64,000 nt of DNA. It comes from Clostridia bacterium. GTDB taxonomy: Bacteria > Bacillota > Clostridia > Oscillospirales > Acutalibacteraceae. The number at the start of each line of letters is the position of its first letter. The first letter of the stretch is position 1. The notes below the pieces were generated by a model that did no database searches, was not told the DNA's origin, and worked only from the letters and a program-made list of their open reading frames with translations. The stretch lies in assembly GCA_017416485.1 (NCBI GenBank), contig JAFQCH010000026.1, positions 29,641-93,640 of the forward strand. Direction: 5' to 3'. A program made the translations under genes and the position numbers. Shown in pieces: positions 51,445 through 60,597 of the stretch.

Positions 51445-52180
51445 CCTCCTCGCTGCCTCTTAAGCCGCACTTGCGGTCAAATTCACCCAACAGCGTCGGG
51501 AACACATCGTCCTTATTGCCTTTGGTACGAACTTTTCCGTCGGCAATGACGATGATCTCATCTGCCAGTTGCATGATGCGTTCCTGGTGGGAGATGATGA
51601 CGGTTGTGCTTTGGCTGTTTTCGTTCCTTGCCATGCGGAACGATTCCACAAGCATGGTAAAACTCCACAGGTCGATGCCCGCTTCGGGCTCGTCGTAAAT
51701 TGCCATCATGGGTTCTCTTGCCATGAGGGTGGCAATTTCAATTCTTTTGACTTCACCACCCGACAAAGAGGTATCCACTTCGCGGTTGAGATAATCCATC
51801 GAGCAAAGTCCCACACGGGTGAGGAATGCACAGCACTCGTCTTCGGGCAGTTCACTGCCGTGGGCAAGGCTCAGCATTCTGCGCACGGTCATGCCCTTGA
51901 AACGGGGCGGCTGCTGGAAGGCATAGCCGATGCCTTTTTTGGCGCGTTCGGAAACGGAAAGATCGGTAATATCTTCACCGTTGAAAATAATTTGTCCCGA
52001 AGTGGGTTTTTCGATGCCCATAATCAAGCGGGCAAGCGTGGATTTGCCGCCGCCGTTGGGGCCGGTGATAACATAGAATTTGCCTTCATCCAAAGACAAA
52101 CTGACGTTGTCGATGATGCCGAGTTCTTTGCCGTCGGCTTCGTTACTGACAACAAAACTCACATTTTTCAGTTCTAACAT
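51428..52180 (-). CDS. sufC: SUF system ATPase SufC (SmsC type)
   Basis: 250 residues. ABC ATPase without membrane part: GPNGGGKSTL (Walker A), 'YAFQQPPRFKGM' (Q-loop region), SLSGGEVKRIEIA (signature), MMAIYDEPEAGID (Walker B with catalytic Glu; SufC-type 'DEPEAGID') and IISHQ (H-loop). Together with the following SufB-like protein it should power Fe-S cluster assembly. Start ATG 52180 has a GGAG site. It is the first gene of the pair, which has no other suf genes next to it. Confidence 0.94.
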   Translation of the reverse strand: MLELKNVSFVVSNEADGKELGIIDNVSLSLDEGKFYVITGPNGGGKSTLARLIMGIEKPTSGQIIFNGEDITDLSVSERAKKGIGYAFQQPPRFKGMTVRRMLSLAHGSELPEDECCAFLTRVGLCSMDYLNREVDTSLSGGEVKRIEIATLMAREPMMAIYDEPEAGIDLWSFTMLVESFRMARNENSQSTTVIISHQERIMQLADEIIVIADGKVRTKGNKDDVFPTLLGEFDRKCGLRGSEEGADNA

Positions 52181-52211
52181 GGGGTCTCCTTATATATTAA
52201 ATGATGTATTT

Positions 52212-52940
52212 TTATATTGCAACGCCCCTATCGGGCAGTTTTTTCCAAAGATAAATTGCATAGCAAGCTGCAACAACAAACAGCACAATGCCGGGCACAA
52301 TTGTTTGGGCTAAGGTTGTCGGTTCTTGTGTAAACACACTCAAAGCATTGACCGCACTGTGGGCGATGATGCAGGGAAGAAGCGTTTTGCCCTTGTAAAA
52401 AACAACAACACACAGAAAACCGAATGCGGTTGCATAGAGAATCTGACATACCGTCGGCAGGATTTCAGCACCGTTCAGCAGATTGATAATATGCCCGATG
52501 CCGAAGGTAACGGAGGACACGATGGCGGCCACTTTCAGATTGTCTTTTGCCATGGCAGTGAACAAAAAGCCACGGAAGATAATTTCCTCTAAAAAGCCCA
52601 CGCACAGCATACTGCCAAAACCGAACACGAGTTCTGCGGTCGGCTTTGCAAAATCAAAGCCCGCAAACAGATTCACACTGACAAGCAAAAGGAACGGAAT
52701 ATAGTATAAAAAGCTGCTTGCCTTGACGTCCGTTTTACACAGACCGAATCGTTTTGTCAGTTTGTTTTTTGACAGCCACACAAGCAAAAACACTGTTAAT
52801 GCAAGGTGCAAAAGAAACACAAGCGCATCTTGTTGCCCGATTTTTTCACCGATTCCCTGCACAAGAGAAGTGCCTGCAACATACAAAACGATCCAGAAAA
52901 TCGAGAACAGCAATTCACTTTTTGCGTACAGTTTTTTCAC
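52212..52940 (-). CDS. CPBP family intramembrane metalloprotease
   Basis: 242 residues with about seven membrane helices. The Abi/CAAX-like motifs are all visible: EEIIFRGFLF (Glu-Glu-x3-Arg) near residue 118, FGIGHIINL near 145 and CIIAHSAVNAL near 190. These enzymes cleave prenylated or leader peptides within the membrane, or act in bacteriocin self-immunity. No bacteriocin gene is in view. It follows the esterase gene by three bases, and both probably come from the promoter at 53904-53932. Confidence 0.9.
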   Translation of the reverse strand: MKKLYAKSELLFSIFWIVLYVAGTSLVQGIGEKIGQQDALVFLLHLALTVFLLVWLSKNKLTKRFGLCKTDVKASSFLYYIPFLLLVSVNLFAGFDFAKPTAELVFGFGSMLCVGFLEEIIFRGFLFTAMAKDNLKVAAIVSSVTFGIGHIINLLNGAEILPTVCQILYATAFGFLCVVVFYKGKTLLPCIIAHSAVNALSVFTQEPTTLAQTIVPGIVLFVVAACYAIYLWKKLPDRGVAI

Positions 52941-52943
52941 CTT

Positions 52944-53864
52944 TTATTCCTCAAAACAAGTTTGCATGAATTGAATGCGCTTTACAAGCGAATCTTTTGT
53001 GACGGGTGCACTCTGCACAATATCATAACCGTGCATGGTGCCTTTTGTTTCGTTTGTGGTGACCGAAACACCCGCCTTCTGCAAGGCTTCGGCATATGCA
53101 ATGCCTTCATCGTGCAGACAGTCGAATTCTGCCGTTTCCACAAAAGCGGTCGGTAAATTTTTGAATGTTTCCGCTTCCATAGGCGAAGCATAGTAAAGGT
53201 TTTTTGCCTGCGGGTCGGGCAGATAACCTTCCCACATTTTCACGTTCAATTTACTGTTCCACATGGGGGTGTCGGTGAATTTTTTGTGGGATTCGGTGTT
53301 CATTCTGCGGTCGGTTACAGGGTAAACAAGAAGCTGAAACAGCGGATCGGGCGCTTTGCGGTCTTTTGCCATCAGGCACACTGATGCCGCCAACGCGCCA
53401 CCTGCGCTGTCGCCGCCGATTGCGATTTTTTCTTTGCAGATTCCGAGCTTGTCCGCATTTTCATGCGTCCACAGCCATGCCGCAAAACAATCCCGGGCAG
53501 GAATGGGGAACGGGTGATGCGGGGTCAGGCGGTAATCAACAAACACGACCTTACAGGGAGTCTGCAAACAATACTGCTTTGCGTTTTTGTAGTGATACCC
53601 TGCCGCACCGAAGAAGAAGCCGCCGCCGTGCAGATACACAAGGCAATTTTCCGTCTGCACTTCACGCGGTTGCATAACAAACACATTGACCGAAGCACCG
53701 TCAAAACTTGCAAAGGCTTCTTTTGCCACAGCCATTTGCTTATCGCGCAACAAGCCGACGGGCGGCTGAATGAAAGCATTCATCATTCCCGCCATGCGGG
53801 CACTGCGAATGGGCGGCGCAAAAAGGGAAAACGGAAAAAATGCTTTGTCGATGGCATACGGCAT
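52944..53864 (-). CDS. Alpha/beta hydrolase (hormone-sensitive-lipase-type esterase)
   Basis: 306 residues from ATG 53864 (AGGTG, six bases). The HSL-family oxyanion loop is in YLHGGGFFFG near residues 78-87, the nucleophile in GGDSAGGALAAS near 149-160, the Asp in 'AEFDCLHDEG' and the His in 'KGTMHGYD'. It would hydrolyse acyl esters, for example acetyl groups on sugars or small lipids, in the cytoplasm (no signal peptide). The CPBP protease gene follows by three bases. Confidence 0.93.
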   Translation of the reverse strand: MPYAIDKAFFPFSLFAPPIRSARMAGMMNAFIQPPVGLLRDKQMAVAKEAFASFDGASVNVFVMQPREVQTENCLVYLHGGGFFFGAAGYHYKNAKQYCLQTPCKVVFVDYRLTPHHPFPIPARDCFAAWLWTHENADKLGICKEKIAIGGDSAGGALAASVCLMAKDRKAPDPLFQLLVYPVTDRRMNTESHKKFTDTPMWNSKLNVKMWEGYLPDPQAKNLYYASPMEAETFKNLPTAFVETAEFDCLHDEGIAYAEALQKAGVSVTTNETKGTMHGYDIVQSAPVTKDSLVKRIQFMQTCFEE

Positions 53865-53903
53865 GTGTATCACCTGATTTTACATATTTCAACTGTATAT
53901 TAT

Positions 53904-53932
53904 ATTATATACAATTTATAGCCTGCACGCAA
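53904..53932 (-). promoter_or_regulatory. Promoter of the esterase-CPBP unit
   Basis: TTGCGT (53932-53927) and TATAAT (53909-53904) with a 17-bp spacer on the minus strand. Confidence 0.7.
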
Positions 53933-53980
53933 GAGGGAAATAACATTTACAAAAAAAGTATGGTGGTTTTATAGTAATCG

Positions 53981-54014
53981 CAAAAAAAAACAGGAGCTGT
54001 AAACTACAGCCCCT
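53981..54014 (-). terminator. Terminator of the secreted protein gene
   Basis: On the minus strand AGGGGCTGTA and TACAGCTCCT form a 10-bp stem with a three-base loop, then a run of T. It lies 22 bases after the stop codon. Confidence 0.88.
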
Positions 54015-54035
54015 GCAAGTATGCGTTTTGATTGC

Positions 54036-55184
54036 TTATAACAGACCGCCGAAAATACCGTCCAGGTTGCCGCCTTCACCAAACAGTGCATTGAAGATCT
54101 TGGTAATGGCTTCCCAGATCTGTCTGAAGATATTGAAGACCTGGCTGAACGTGTCAAGCATTTGATTGGATATAACACCTTCAACATAGATGGAATGATT
54201 GCCTGTGATGTTGGCGATGGTGTAGTAACCTTCTGCATCGGGCACAGCAGGTGCAATGCCTTCAAGCAATTCTTCTTTTGTAAGGTCTGTCCAGCCGTTG
54301 CCGTTGTAAACATAAACCTGATACACAGACTGGTTGTACTCTTCTTCGAGTTCCACGCGGAAGCTGAAAGCCTGGCCGTATTTGAGCGTTACTTCACCGA
54401 GTTCGCCGTTTCTGCCGTAAACCGTGTAGCCGTCACCTTCGGGCAGGATGATTGTGTAAGTATTGTAGTAGGTGGAATCATTGACCCAGGGATCAAAGCT
54501 GATTTCGCTGCCGGCGGTAACGAGAATCGGACATGCGTTCTGGTTAAAAGGAATCACAACATTGTTGCACTTTACGGGGAAAAGTTTGTCATCATACTTA
54601 TCTTCACTGCCGTTTTCTTCAATAAGAACACGAACATACATATAAGTGTTGTAGGGCACGGGAAGATAGTTGCCGGTTTCTTCGCTGATGATGCCGGTAT
54701 CATCCACGAGCACATAATCTTCAATGGCAACGCCGACATCGCCGTAAGGATCATTGGTTTTGCCAAGATAATAACAAACATTGATTTTATCAGCCAGTTT
54801 GATATTGGGAGCAGTAAGATCGGGGAATTCAACATAGCAAGTAATGTTTTCCTGCCCTGAAACATTCAGGCCGGTCATTTTGCCGTAAATTGCAACATCG
54901 CCGACGGCATTGAGCTGACCGTTAACAACCAGATGTGCACCTTCTTCAACGGTAAGAGTAGAAGAATAAGGCACATTCAGGGTGCGTTGAGCCGGAACAA
55001 CAAAGGTGCAACCGGATTTGATGATGTAATTTTTTTCTTCGCCCAATTCACCTTTGTCTTTTGAAAATTCATAAACACTGTCGGTGAATTCAATTACATT
55101 GTCTGTTTCTTCTGCAAAAACGGGCACACACAATGCACTGACAAGCATCAATGCACAAAGAAGAATGCTGATAATTTTTTTCAT
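54036..55184 (-). CDS. Secreted beta-rich protein of unknown function
   Basis: 382 residues from ATG 55184 (AGGAGGTA site). Residues 1-25 are a signal peptide (MKKIISILLCALMLVSA..). Residues 45-110 show short repeated beta-strand steps ('LTVEEGAHLVVNGQLNAVGD', 'VAIYGKMTG') like a small beta-helix or filamentous domain. Later segments are acidic and Tyr/Asn-rich. The final 40 residues alternate large hydrophobic and polar residues ('FNIFRQIWEAITKIFNALFG') and may bind the membrane. No sorting signal is seen. It faces the secreted hydrolase gene at 55388 across a divergent promoter region. I do not recognise the family. Confidence 0.7.
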   Translation of the reverse strand: MKKIISILLCALMLVSALCVPVFAEETDNVIEFTDSVYEFSKDKGELGEEKNYIIKSGCTFVVPAQRTLNVPYSSTLTVEEGAHLVVNGQLNAVGDVAIYGKMTGLNVSGQENITCYVEFPDLTAPNIKLADKINVCYYLGKTNDPYGDVGVAIEDYVLVDDTGIISEETGNYLPVPYNTYMYVRVLIEENGSEDKYDDKLFPVKCNNVVIPFNQNACPILVTAGSEISFDPWVNDSTYYNTYTIILPEGDGYTVYGRNGELGEVTLKYGQAFSFRVELEEEYNQSVYQVYVYNGNGWTDLTKEELLEGIAPAVPDAEGYYTIANITGNHSIYVEGVISNQMLDTFSQVFNIFRQIWEAITKIFNALFGEGGNLDGIFGGLL

Positions 55185-55224
55185 GGGATATACCTCCTGT
55201 TTTTTTACACAGTTATACGTTTTT

Positions 55225-55253
55225 ATTATACCGATTTGCAGGTTCGTTGTCAA
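55225..55253 (-). promoter_or_regulatory. Promoter of the secreted beta-rich protein gene
   Basis: TTGACA (55253-55248) and TATAAT (55230-55225) with an exact 17-bp spacer on the minus strand. Both boxes match consensus, so strong expression is likely. Confidence 0.88.
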
Positions 55254-55387
55254 CATTTTTTATAATTGTTTACTTTCTTTATATATTTTGAACAAATTCG
55301 GGATTGTTCTTTTTAACAAACGGCACATTGCAATTTAATTTTTGAAATGTTAGAATAATTTTAACATATTTTGGAGGAGTTTTTGTT

Positions 55388-57307
55388 ATGAAAAAATTCA
55401 TTTCCGTTCTGCTTTGTGTTATTCTTGCAATCTTCGGCATGATGCCCGCAGCATCCGCCATTCCCGCCGAATGCGAGCAGTTGCCGGTGGTGGTTGTGCC
55501 CGGCTACAGCGCATCTCCCCTGATTTATTACGGCGAAGACGGCACACGCGAGCACGTGTGGGGACTGGATATTGATGAAATCCTCGGCAGAGTGCTGGGC
55601 AACATTGCGGGCATTCTCAAGGGATTGGGGCTTGCGATCACAGAAATCAACCCCGCCTACCTTGCAGACCTTGTGGGTGAAAATTTTGAAGAGATCGCGG
55701 GCAAGCTCAAATGCAATCCCGACGGCACAAGCATGTATAATGTTCTTCCCTTGTTTGACAACACCGCCCAAGCCACCAACGCACAGAACATTGCGGATGA
55801 ATACGGCGACGAAACAAGCTACCAGTGGGAAACGGACATCATCGGCGCCATCCGCGAAGCCGTGGGCGGCATGGAAATGTTCTACAATTTCAACTGCGAT
55901 TTCCGCATGGGTGCCATTGAAAACGCACACCGCCTGCGCGGACTGATTGAAGACATCATTGCAACAACGGGTGCAGAAAAGGTCAACCTCATCGCCATCA
56001 GCCACGGCGGACAGGTTTCGGCAACATACCTGAACCTGTATGCGGAAGACACCCTTGTCAACAATGCGGTGCTGACCGTTCCCGCCATCGGCGGTGCGGC
56101 ACTTGCCTACGATATTATGACCAACAGCATTGTTTTTGACGAGCTGACATTGTTGCACTTTGTTGAAAACGGCATGGTGCTTGAAGAAGACTACCACATT
56201 CTTGTGGAAGCACAGCAGCTCGGCTTCCTGGATGCACTGCTTGAGAACCTTGTGCCTTATGTCACCGGTATCATCGGCTACTGGGGCAGCATCTGGGACT
56301 TCATGCCCGCGAAGTATTATGAAGATGTGAAAGCTGAAATGCTGGATCCCGTTGCAAGTGCAGGTCTGATTGAAAAAAGCGATGCCATGCACACCCTCAT
56401 GGCAAGCATGAATGAACGCCTTGCCCTTGCAGAAGCCAACGGCACGGACATCAGCATCATCGCAGGCACGGGCAATCCGTCCGTGACGGGCCTGCAGGAA
56501 AACAGCGACGGCATCATCACCACCGAAGCCGCCACGGGTGCCACCTGTGCCCCTTACGGACAGCGCTTTGCAGACGGCTACACGCAACTGGCGGCCGGTG
56601 ACAAGTATTATGTTTCCCCGTCGATGGAAATTGATGCTTCCACCGCATACCTGCCCGACAGCACATGGTTTGTGGACGGTTTGTTCCACGGCATGACCTA
56701 CTGGGATGAATATTCCAGAGAGCTGATGTATATTCTGCTTCTGACGGAAGACATCGACTCGGTATGGGATGATCCGAATTATCCGCAGTTCCATGCCGCC
56801 ATGAACGCAAGCTATTCCGTGCACGGCTCGTTCAATGAAAGCTCGGACGGCTACCTCACAAGCGACGACACAGCATTTGTAATCACAAACCTTTCCAAAG
56901 AGCACACCTTGCAGATCACAAGCATCATCCCCTCGCAATTGCCCGTTGAAATCACACCTCCCCTCAAGCCTCTCTGCCCCGGTGAAAGTGTTACGATCAA
57001 TGTGATATGGAAAGACGAGCCGACCGCTTTGACCAAAGGCTCGGTACGCATCGGCTACACCCTGTACGGCAATCTCATCCCGCTTGGTTTCCGCACCCTT
57101 GATTTTACCGTGCTTTCGGGTGAAGAAGCCGCTTTCGATGCCGAAAACATGATGACTTCCGTTGCAGACAAGAGCCTGACCGAAAGCATCCTCGGCGAAA
57201 AAATCAGCAATTTCCTTGAAAAGATCGGGCTTCTCCCCTTCTTTGAAAATATGTTTATTTTCTTCAAATCCGTGGCAGGATGGATTTCTGCCGTCATCAA
57301 CAAATAA
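55388..57307 (+). CDS. Secreted alpha/beta-hydrolase-like protein (LCAT-like), second paralogue
   Basis: 639 residues from ATG 55388 (GGAGGAG site). Signal peptide 1-24 (ends AASA). 'LPVVVVPGYSASPLIYYGED' is the first hydrolase strand, and LIAISHGGQVSATYL holds the probable nucleophile S205 (elbow A-I-S-H-G, with Ala for the first Gly as in its paralogue). 'LPDSTWFVDGLFHGMTYWDE' near 420 may carry the His. A beta-sandwich follows ('TLQITSIIPSQLPVEITPPL'), and the C-terminus is amphipathic. The gene reads into a GH123-like gene 12 bp downstream, so action on glycan esters or glycolipids is plausible. Confidence 0.68.
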   Translation: MKKFISVLLCVILAIFGMMPAASAIPAECEQLPVVVVPGYSASPLIYYGEDGTREHVWGLDIDEILGRVLGNIAGILKGLGLAITEINPAYLADLVGENFEEIAGKLKCNPDGTSMYNVLPLFDNTAQATNAQNIADEYGDETSYQWETDIIGAIREAVGGMEMFYNFNCDFRMGAIENAHRLRGLIEDIIATTGAEKVNLIAISHGGQVSATYLNLYAEDTLVNNAVLTVPAIGGAALAYDIMTNSIVFDELTLLHFVENGMVLEEDYHILVEAQQLGFLDALLENLVPYVTGIIGYWGSIWDFMPAKYYEDVKAEMLDPVASAGLIEKSDAMHTLMASMNERLALAEANGTDISIIAGTGNPSVTGLQENSDGIITTEAATGATCAPYGQRFADGYTQLAAGDKYYVSPSMEIDASTAYLPDSTWFVDGLFHGMTYWDEYSRELMYILLLTEDIDSVWDDPNYPQFHAAMNASYSVHGSFNESSDGYLTSDDTAFVITNLSKEHTLQITSIIPSQLPVEITPPLKPLCPGESVTINVIWKDEPTALTKGSVRIGYTLYGNLIPLGFRTLDFTVLSGEEAAFDAENMMTSVADKSLTESILGEKISNFLEKIGLLPFFENMFIFFKSVAGWISAVINK

Positions 57308-57319
57308 AGGAGAATCGAC

Positions 57320-58963
57320 ATGAATATTACCGTATTTCCCGTTTCTTCCCTTGAAAAAGTGTTCCGTGACGAACAGCCCGCAAGCTACCTTAAAAACATA
57401 AGTCTGCTGACGGACGAAAAAGGCAGTGTGCAGTTTGCGTTCTGTGCCGACGAGGACGGCGAGGTCAATGTGCGTGTGACCTGCGGTGTGCCCGTTAAAA
57501 CCTATTTTGTGCAGGAAGTGTATGCCGGCAAAGCCGCTTACGATGACCATGACGAATGGGTGCTGCGCGAAGGCAAAAGCGGCATGTACCCCGATGTGTT
57601 GGCAGACTTCGGCTCTCGCATTGCAGTCAAAAAAGGGGAATGGTATTCGCTATGGGTCGAACTCTGCCCGACGGACGGCGGTTGCGGCAAGCACACACTG
57701 ACTGCCAACATCATCAGCGGCGACACTTGTGCAACGGCTGCAATCCCCGTTACGGTTTATGAACAGAAAATCGCCGACCAGACCCTCATCTGCACGCATT
57801 GGTTCCATTCCGACTGCCTGCATTCTTATTACAAAGTGCCCGTTTTCAGTGAAGAATACTGGCGCATTACCGAAAACTTTGTGAAGACCGCCGTGGAGCA
57901 CGGCATCAACTTCCTGCTGACTCCCCTGTTCACCCCGCCGCTTGACACCAAAGTTGGCGGTGAAAGACCGACCGTGCAGCTTGTGGATGTCACCAAAAAG
58001 CGCACGGGATATGAATTCGGCTTTGAAAAGCTTGAACGCTGGATCGACATGGCACTGCGTTGCGGTGTGCAGTATTTTGAAATGAGTCACCTGTTCACCC
58101 AGTGGGGTGCCACCCATGCACCGAAAATTATGGCAAAGACCGCTTCGGGCTACAGGCAGATTTTTGGTTGGGACACCAATGCCGCCGGCAAGGCTTATTC
58201 TGATTTCCTTGAACAGTTTGCCGCCGCACTTGTTCCGTTCTTAAAAGAAAAAGGCATTGCAGACCGCTGCCGTTTCCACACCTCGGACGAACCGGGCAAG
58301 GAGCATTATTTTGCTTACCGCAGAGCCGCCAAAAAAATTCAGAGTCTGTTCGGCGAGTTCGAATCGTTGGATGCGCTCAGCGAACTGCATTTTTACAAAA
58401 ACGGACTTGTGCGCAATCCCGTGCCCGAAGAAGGCAGTTTCCACAAGTTCAAAAAGGCCGTCACGGGGGAAAAATGGACCTATTTCTGTTGCGGACAATA
58501 CAAAAAGCACCTGCCCAACCGTTTCTTCTGCATGCCGTCTGCGCGTTGCCGCATTCTCGGCACACTGTTCTATCTCAACGACATTCAGGGCTTTTTGCAG
58601 TGGGGCTATAACTTCTGGTATTCGCAGTATTCCATCCGTGAAGTAGACCCTTACACCGAAAGCGATGCAGGCGATGCCTTCCCCTCGGGCGATGCGTATC
58701 AGGTCTATCCCGGTGCCGACGGCACGGCAGTGCCCTCGCTTCGTCTGAAGGTGTTCCGCGATTCGTTGCAGGATCTTCGTCTGATGCAACAGCTTGAATC
58801 CCTCACCGACCGCAAAACAGTGGAAAAGATCATCTACAAAGGCAGCAAGAACAAGAATTTCACCTTCTTCGATTACCCCATGGACGGCGCTTGGTATGAA
58901 GACCTGCACACCCGCCTGACCGATGCAATCGCTTTTTACAGCAATGAAAACGCAAAAATTTAA
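57320..58963 (+). CDS. DUF4091 / GH123-like protein
   Basis: 547 residues from ATG 57320 (AAAGGAG site). An N-terminal beta domain (about 1-150) is followed by a TIM-barrel-like domain that contains the adjacent acid pair in CRFHTSDEPGKEHYF near residues 317-331 and 'GFLQWGYNFWYSQYS' near 420-435, the layout of GH123 beta-N-acetylgalactosaminidases and the wider DUF4091 family. Those enzymes use substrate-assisted catalysis, with an Asp-Glu pair. No signal peptide, hence a cytoplasmic place, unlike the secreted protein encoded just before it. The exact sugar is not known. Confidence 0.8.
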   Translation: MNITVFPVSSLEKVFRDEQPASYLKNISLLTDEKGSVQFAFCADEDGEVNVRVTCGVPVKTYFVQEVYAGKAAYDDHDEWVLREGKSGMYPDVLADFGSRIAVKKGEWYSLWVELCPTDGGCGKHTLTANIISGDTCATAAIPVTVYEQKIADQTLICTHWFHSDCLHSYYKVPVFSEEYWRITENFVKTAVEHGINFLLTPLFTPPLDTKVGGERPTVQLVDVTKKRTGYEFGFEKLERWIDMALRCGVQYFEMSHLFTQWGATHAPKIMAKTASGYRQIFGWDTNAAGKAYSDFLEQFAAALVPFLKEKGIADRCRFHTSDEPGKEHYFAYRRAAKKIQSLFGEFESLDALSELHFYKNGLVRNPVPEEGSFHKFKKAVTGEKWTYFCCGQYKKHLPNRFFCMPSARCRILGTLFYLNDIQGFLQWGYNFWYSQYSIREVDPYTESDAGDAFPSGDAYQVYPGADGTAVPSLRLKVFRDSLQDLRLMQQLESLTDRKTVEKIIYKGSKNKNFTFFDYPMDGAWYEDLHTRLTDAIAFYSNENAKI

Positions 58964-59002
58964 AAAAATTGCAAAAAAAGCCGATAAAAATTAAAAAAAG
59001 GC

Positions 59003-59031
59003 TTGCAATTTGGTTTTGTTTCTGCTATTAT
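59003..59031 (+). promoter_or_regulatory. Promoter of rpmB
   Basis: TTGCAA (59003-59008) and TATTAT (59026-59031), 17 bp apart. A small hairpin GGGG-ATTTA-CCCC lies in the leader at 59051-59063. Confidence 0.75.
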
Positions 59032-59088
59032 TATCAAGCTGATTTAAGAAGGGGATTTACCCCAATTTTAAAAGGAGGTGCAACTCCA

Positions 59089-59277
59089 ATGGCAAAATGC
59101 GAGATCTGCAACAAGGAACTGAAGTTCGGTATTCAGGTTTCCCACTCCCACAGACGTTCCAACAGAACCTGGAAGCCCAACGTTAAGAGAGTTAAGGCTA
59201 TCGTCAACGGCACTCCCTGCAGAGTGAACGTTTGCACCCGTTGCCTTCGTTCCGGCAAGGTCACAAGAGCTGTCTGA
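59089..59277 (+). CDS. rpmB: 50S ribosomal protein L28
   Basis: 62 residues from ATG 59089, which has an AAAGGAGGTG site. The sequence opens MAKCEICNKELKFG and includes VSHSHRRSNRTWKPNVK, the L28 signature. Two CxxC pairs (C4/C7 and C44/C47) show it is the zinc-binding form. L28 is a small basic protein at the 50S surface, needed for assembly. It is monocistronic with its own promoter and terminator. In many Firmicutes it stands alone in the same way. Confidence 0.97.
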   Translation: MAKCEICNKELKFGIQVSHSHRRSNRTWKPNVKRVKAIVNGTPCRVNVCTRCLRSGKVTRAV

Positions 59278-59307
59278 GTTTAACACAAAACAAAAAACAG
59301 TATAAAG

Positions 59308-59336
59308 AATCCGTCCCCGAAAGGACGGATTTTTTA
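59308..59336 (+). terminator. Terminator of rpmB
   Basis: AATCCGTCC and GGACGGATT (9 bp) around a six-base loop, followed by TTTTT. Confidence 0.92.
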
Positions 59337-59349
59337 TTTATTATACAGT

Positions 59350-60594
59350 TTATCTTACTTGTCCGTTGCCGCGGATAACGAATTTGTAGCTTGTAAGTTC
59401 GGGAAGCCCAACAGGCCCTCTTGCGTGCAGTTTCTGCGTGGAAATGCCGATTTCCGCACCGAAACCGAACTCACCGCCGTCGGTAAAACGGGTGCTGGCA
59501 TTCACATACACTGCCGCAGAGTCCACAAGGCGGGTGAATTTTTCGGCATCCGCAAGGGAGTTTGTGATGATGGCTTCGCTGTGACCCGTGGAATATTTTG
59601 CTATGTGGGCAATGGCTTCGTCGGTGCTGTCCACGGTCTTGACGGAAATTTTGTAATCGAGGTATTCCGTGCCCCAGTCTTCCTGCGTGGCGGGTTTTGC
59701 GTTGACAATAACAGAACAAACGGTTTCGTCGCCGTAAATTTCCACATTCTTTTCCGCTAATTTTTCTGCAATGGCGGGAAGCACGGTCTGCACGGCATCG
59801 CGGTGCACAAGAAGACTTTCACAGGCATTGCACACGGAAACACGCGAGCATTTTGCATTAAACACAATGTCCGTTGCCATCTGCACATCGGCGCTTGCAT
59901 CCACATAAATATGGCAGTTGCCCACACCTGTCTGAATCACAGGCACACTTGCATTTTCCACAACGGAACGAATGAGCCCTGCACCGCCGCGGGGCAAAAG
60001 CACATCCACATAATCATTCATGCGCATCAGCTGTGTGGCGGTTTCGCGGGCAGTGTCTTCCACCAACTGAATGCAATCGGCGGGAAGGTTTGCACTTTCC
60101 ACACTTTTGCGCATGGAGGTAACAATGGCGGTGTTGGAAAAAATGGCTTCCTTGCCGCCGCGAAGAATCACGGCATTTCCCGATTTTAAACACAGTGCCG
60201 CCGCATCGGCAGTCACATTGGGTCTGGCTTCAAAAATAACGGCAATAACACCAAGCGGCACACTCACACGGGTCAGTTGCAAGCCGTTGGGAAGCAACGT
60301 GCCGTCGCTTACCTTGCCGACGGGGTCATCCAGACTGATGATTTTTTCAACCGCCGCAGCAATGGAGTCAATGCGCTGTTCGTTGAGAGCAAGACGGTCA
60401 AGCATGGATTCGCTCATGCCGTTCATCTTTGCATTTTCGAGGTCTTTTTTGTTTTGTTCAATAATATATGCGCAGTCTGCGCGAAGCCCCTTTGCAATAG
60501 CGGCAAGGGCTTTGTTTTTGGCAGCACTGCCTGCCGCACCAAGGATGGCGGCGGCCTGTTTTGCATTTTTGCCGAGTTCAATAAGTGTAGTCAT
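59350..60594 (-). CDS. proA: Gamma-glutamyl phosphate reductase
   Basis: 414 residues of the aldehyde dehydrogenase fold. Clear blocks are GVIAVIFEARPNVTADAA near 114-131 (NADPH-site side), 'LLPRGGAGLIRSVV' near 197 and the catalytic Cys in the stretch VFNAKCSRVSVCNACE near 246-261 (expected Cys in 'R.S.CNA'). It reduces gamma-glutamyl phosphate to glutamate-5-semialdehyde, the second step of proline synthesis. It starts three bases after the proB stop; the pair is one operon. Confidence 0.97.
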   Translation of the reverse strand: MTTLIELGKNAKQAAAILGAAGSAAKNKALAAIAKGLRADCAYIIEQNKKDLENAKMNGMSESMLDRLALNEQRIDSIAAAVEKIISLDDPVGKVSDGTLLPNGLQLTRVSVPLGVIAVIFEARPNVTADAAALCLKSGNAVILRGGKEAIFSNTAIVTSMRKSVESANLPADCIQLVEDTARETATQLMRMNDYVDVLLPRGGAGLIRSVVENASVPVIQTGVGNCHIYVDASADVQMATDIVFNAKCSRVSVCNACESLLVHRDAVQTVLPAIAEKLAEKNVEIYGDETVCSVIVNAKPATQEDWGTEYLDYKISVKTVDSTDEAIAHIAKYSTGHSEAIITNSLADAEKFTRLVDSAAVYVNASTRFTDGGEFGFGAEIGISTQKLHARGPVGLPELTSYKFVIRGNGQVR

Positions 60595-60597
60595 CTG

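Noticed and set aside
55361..57550. A 729-codon open frame on the minus strand opposite the second hydrolase
   Set aside because: No ribosome site and no family resemblance. It runs through the GH123-like gene start.
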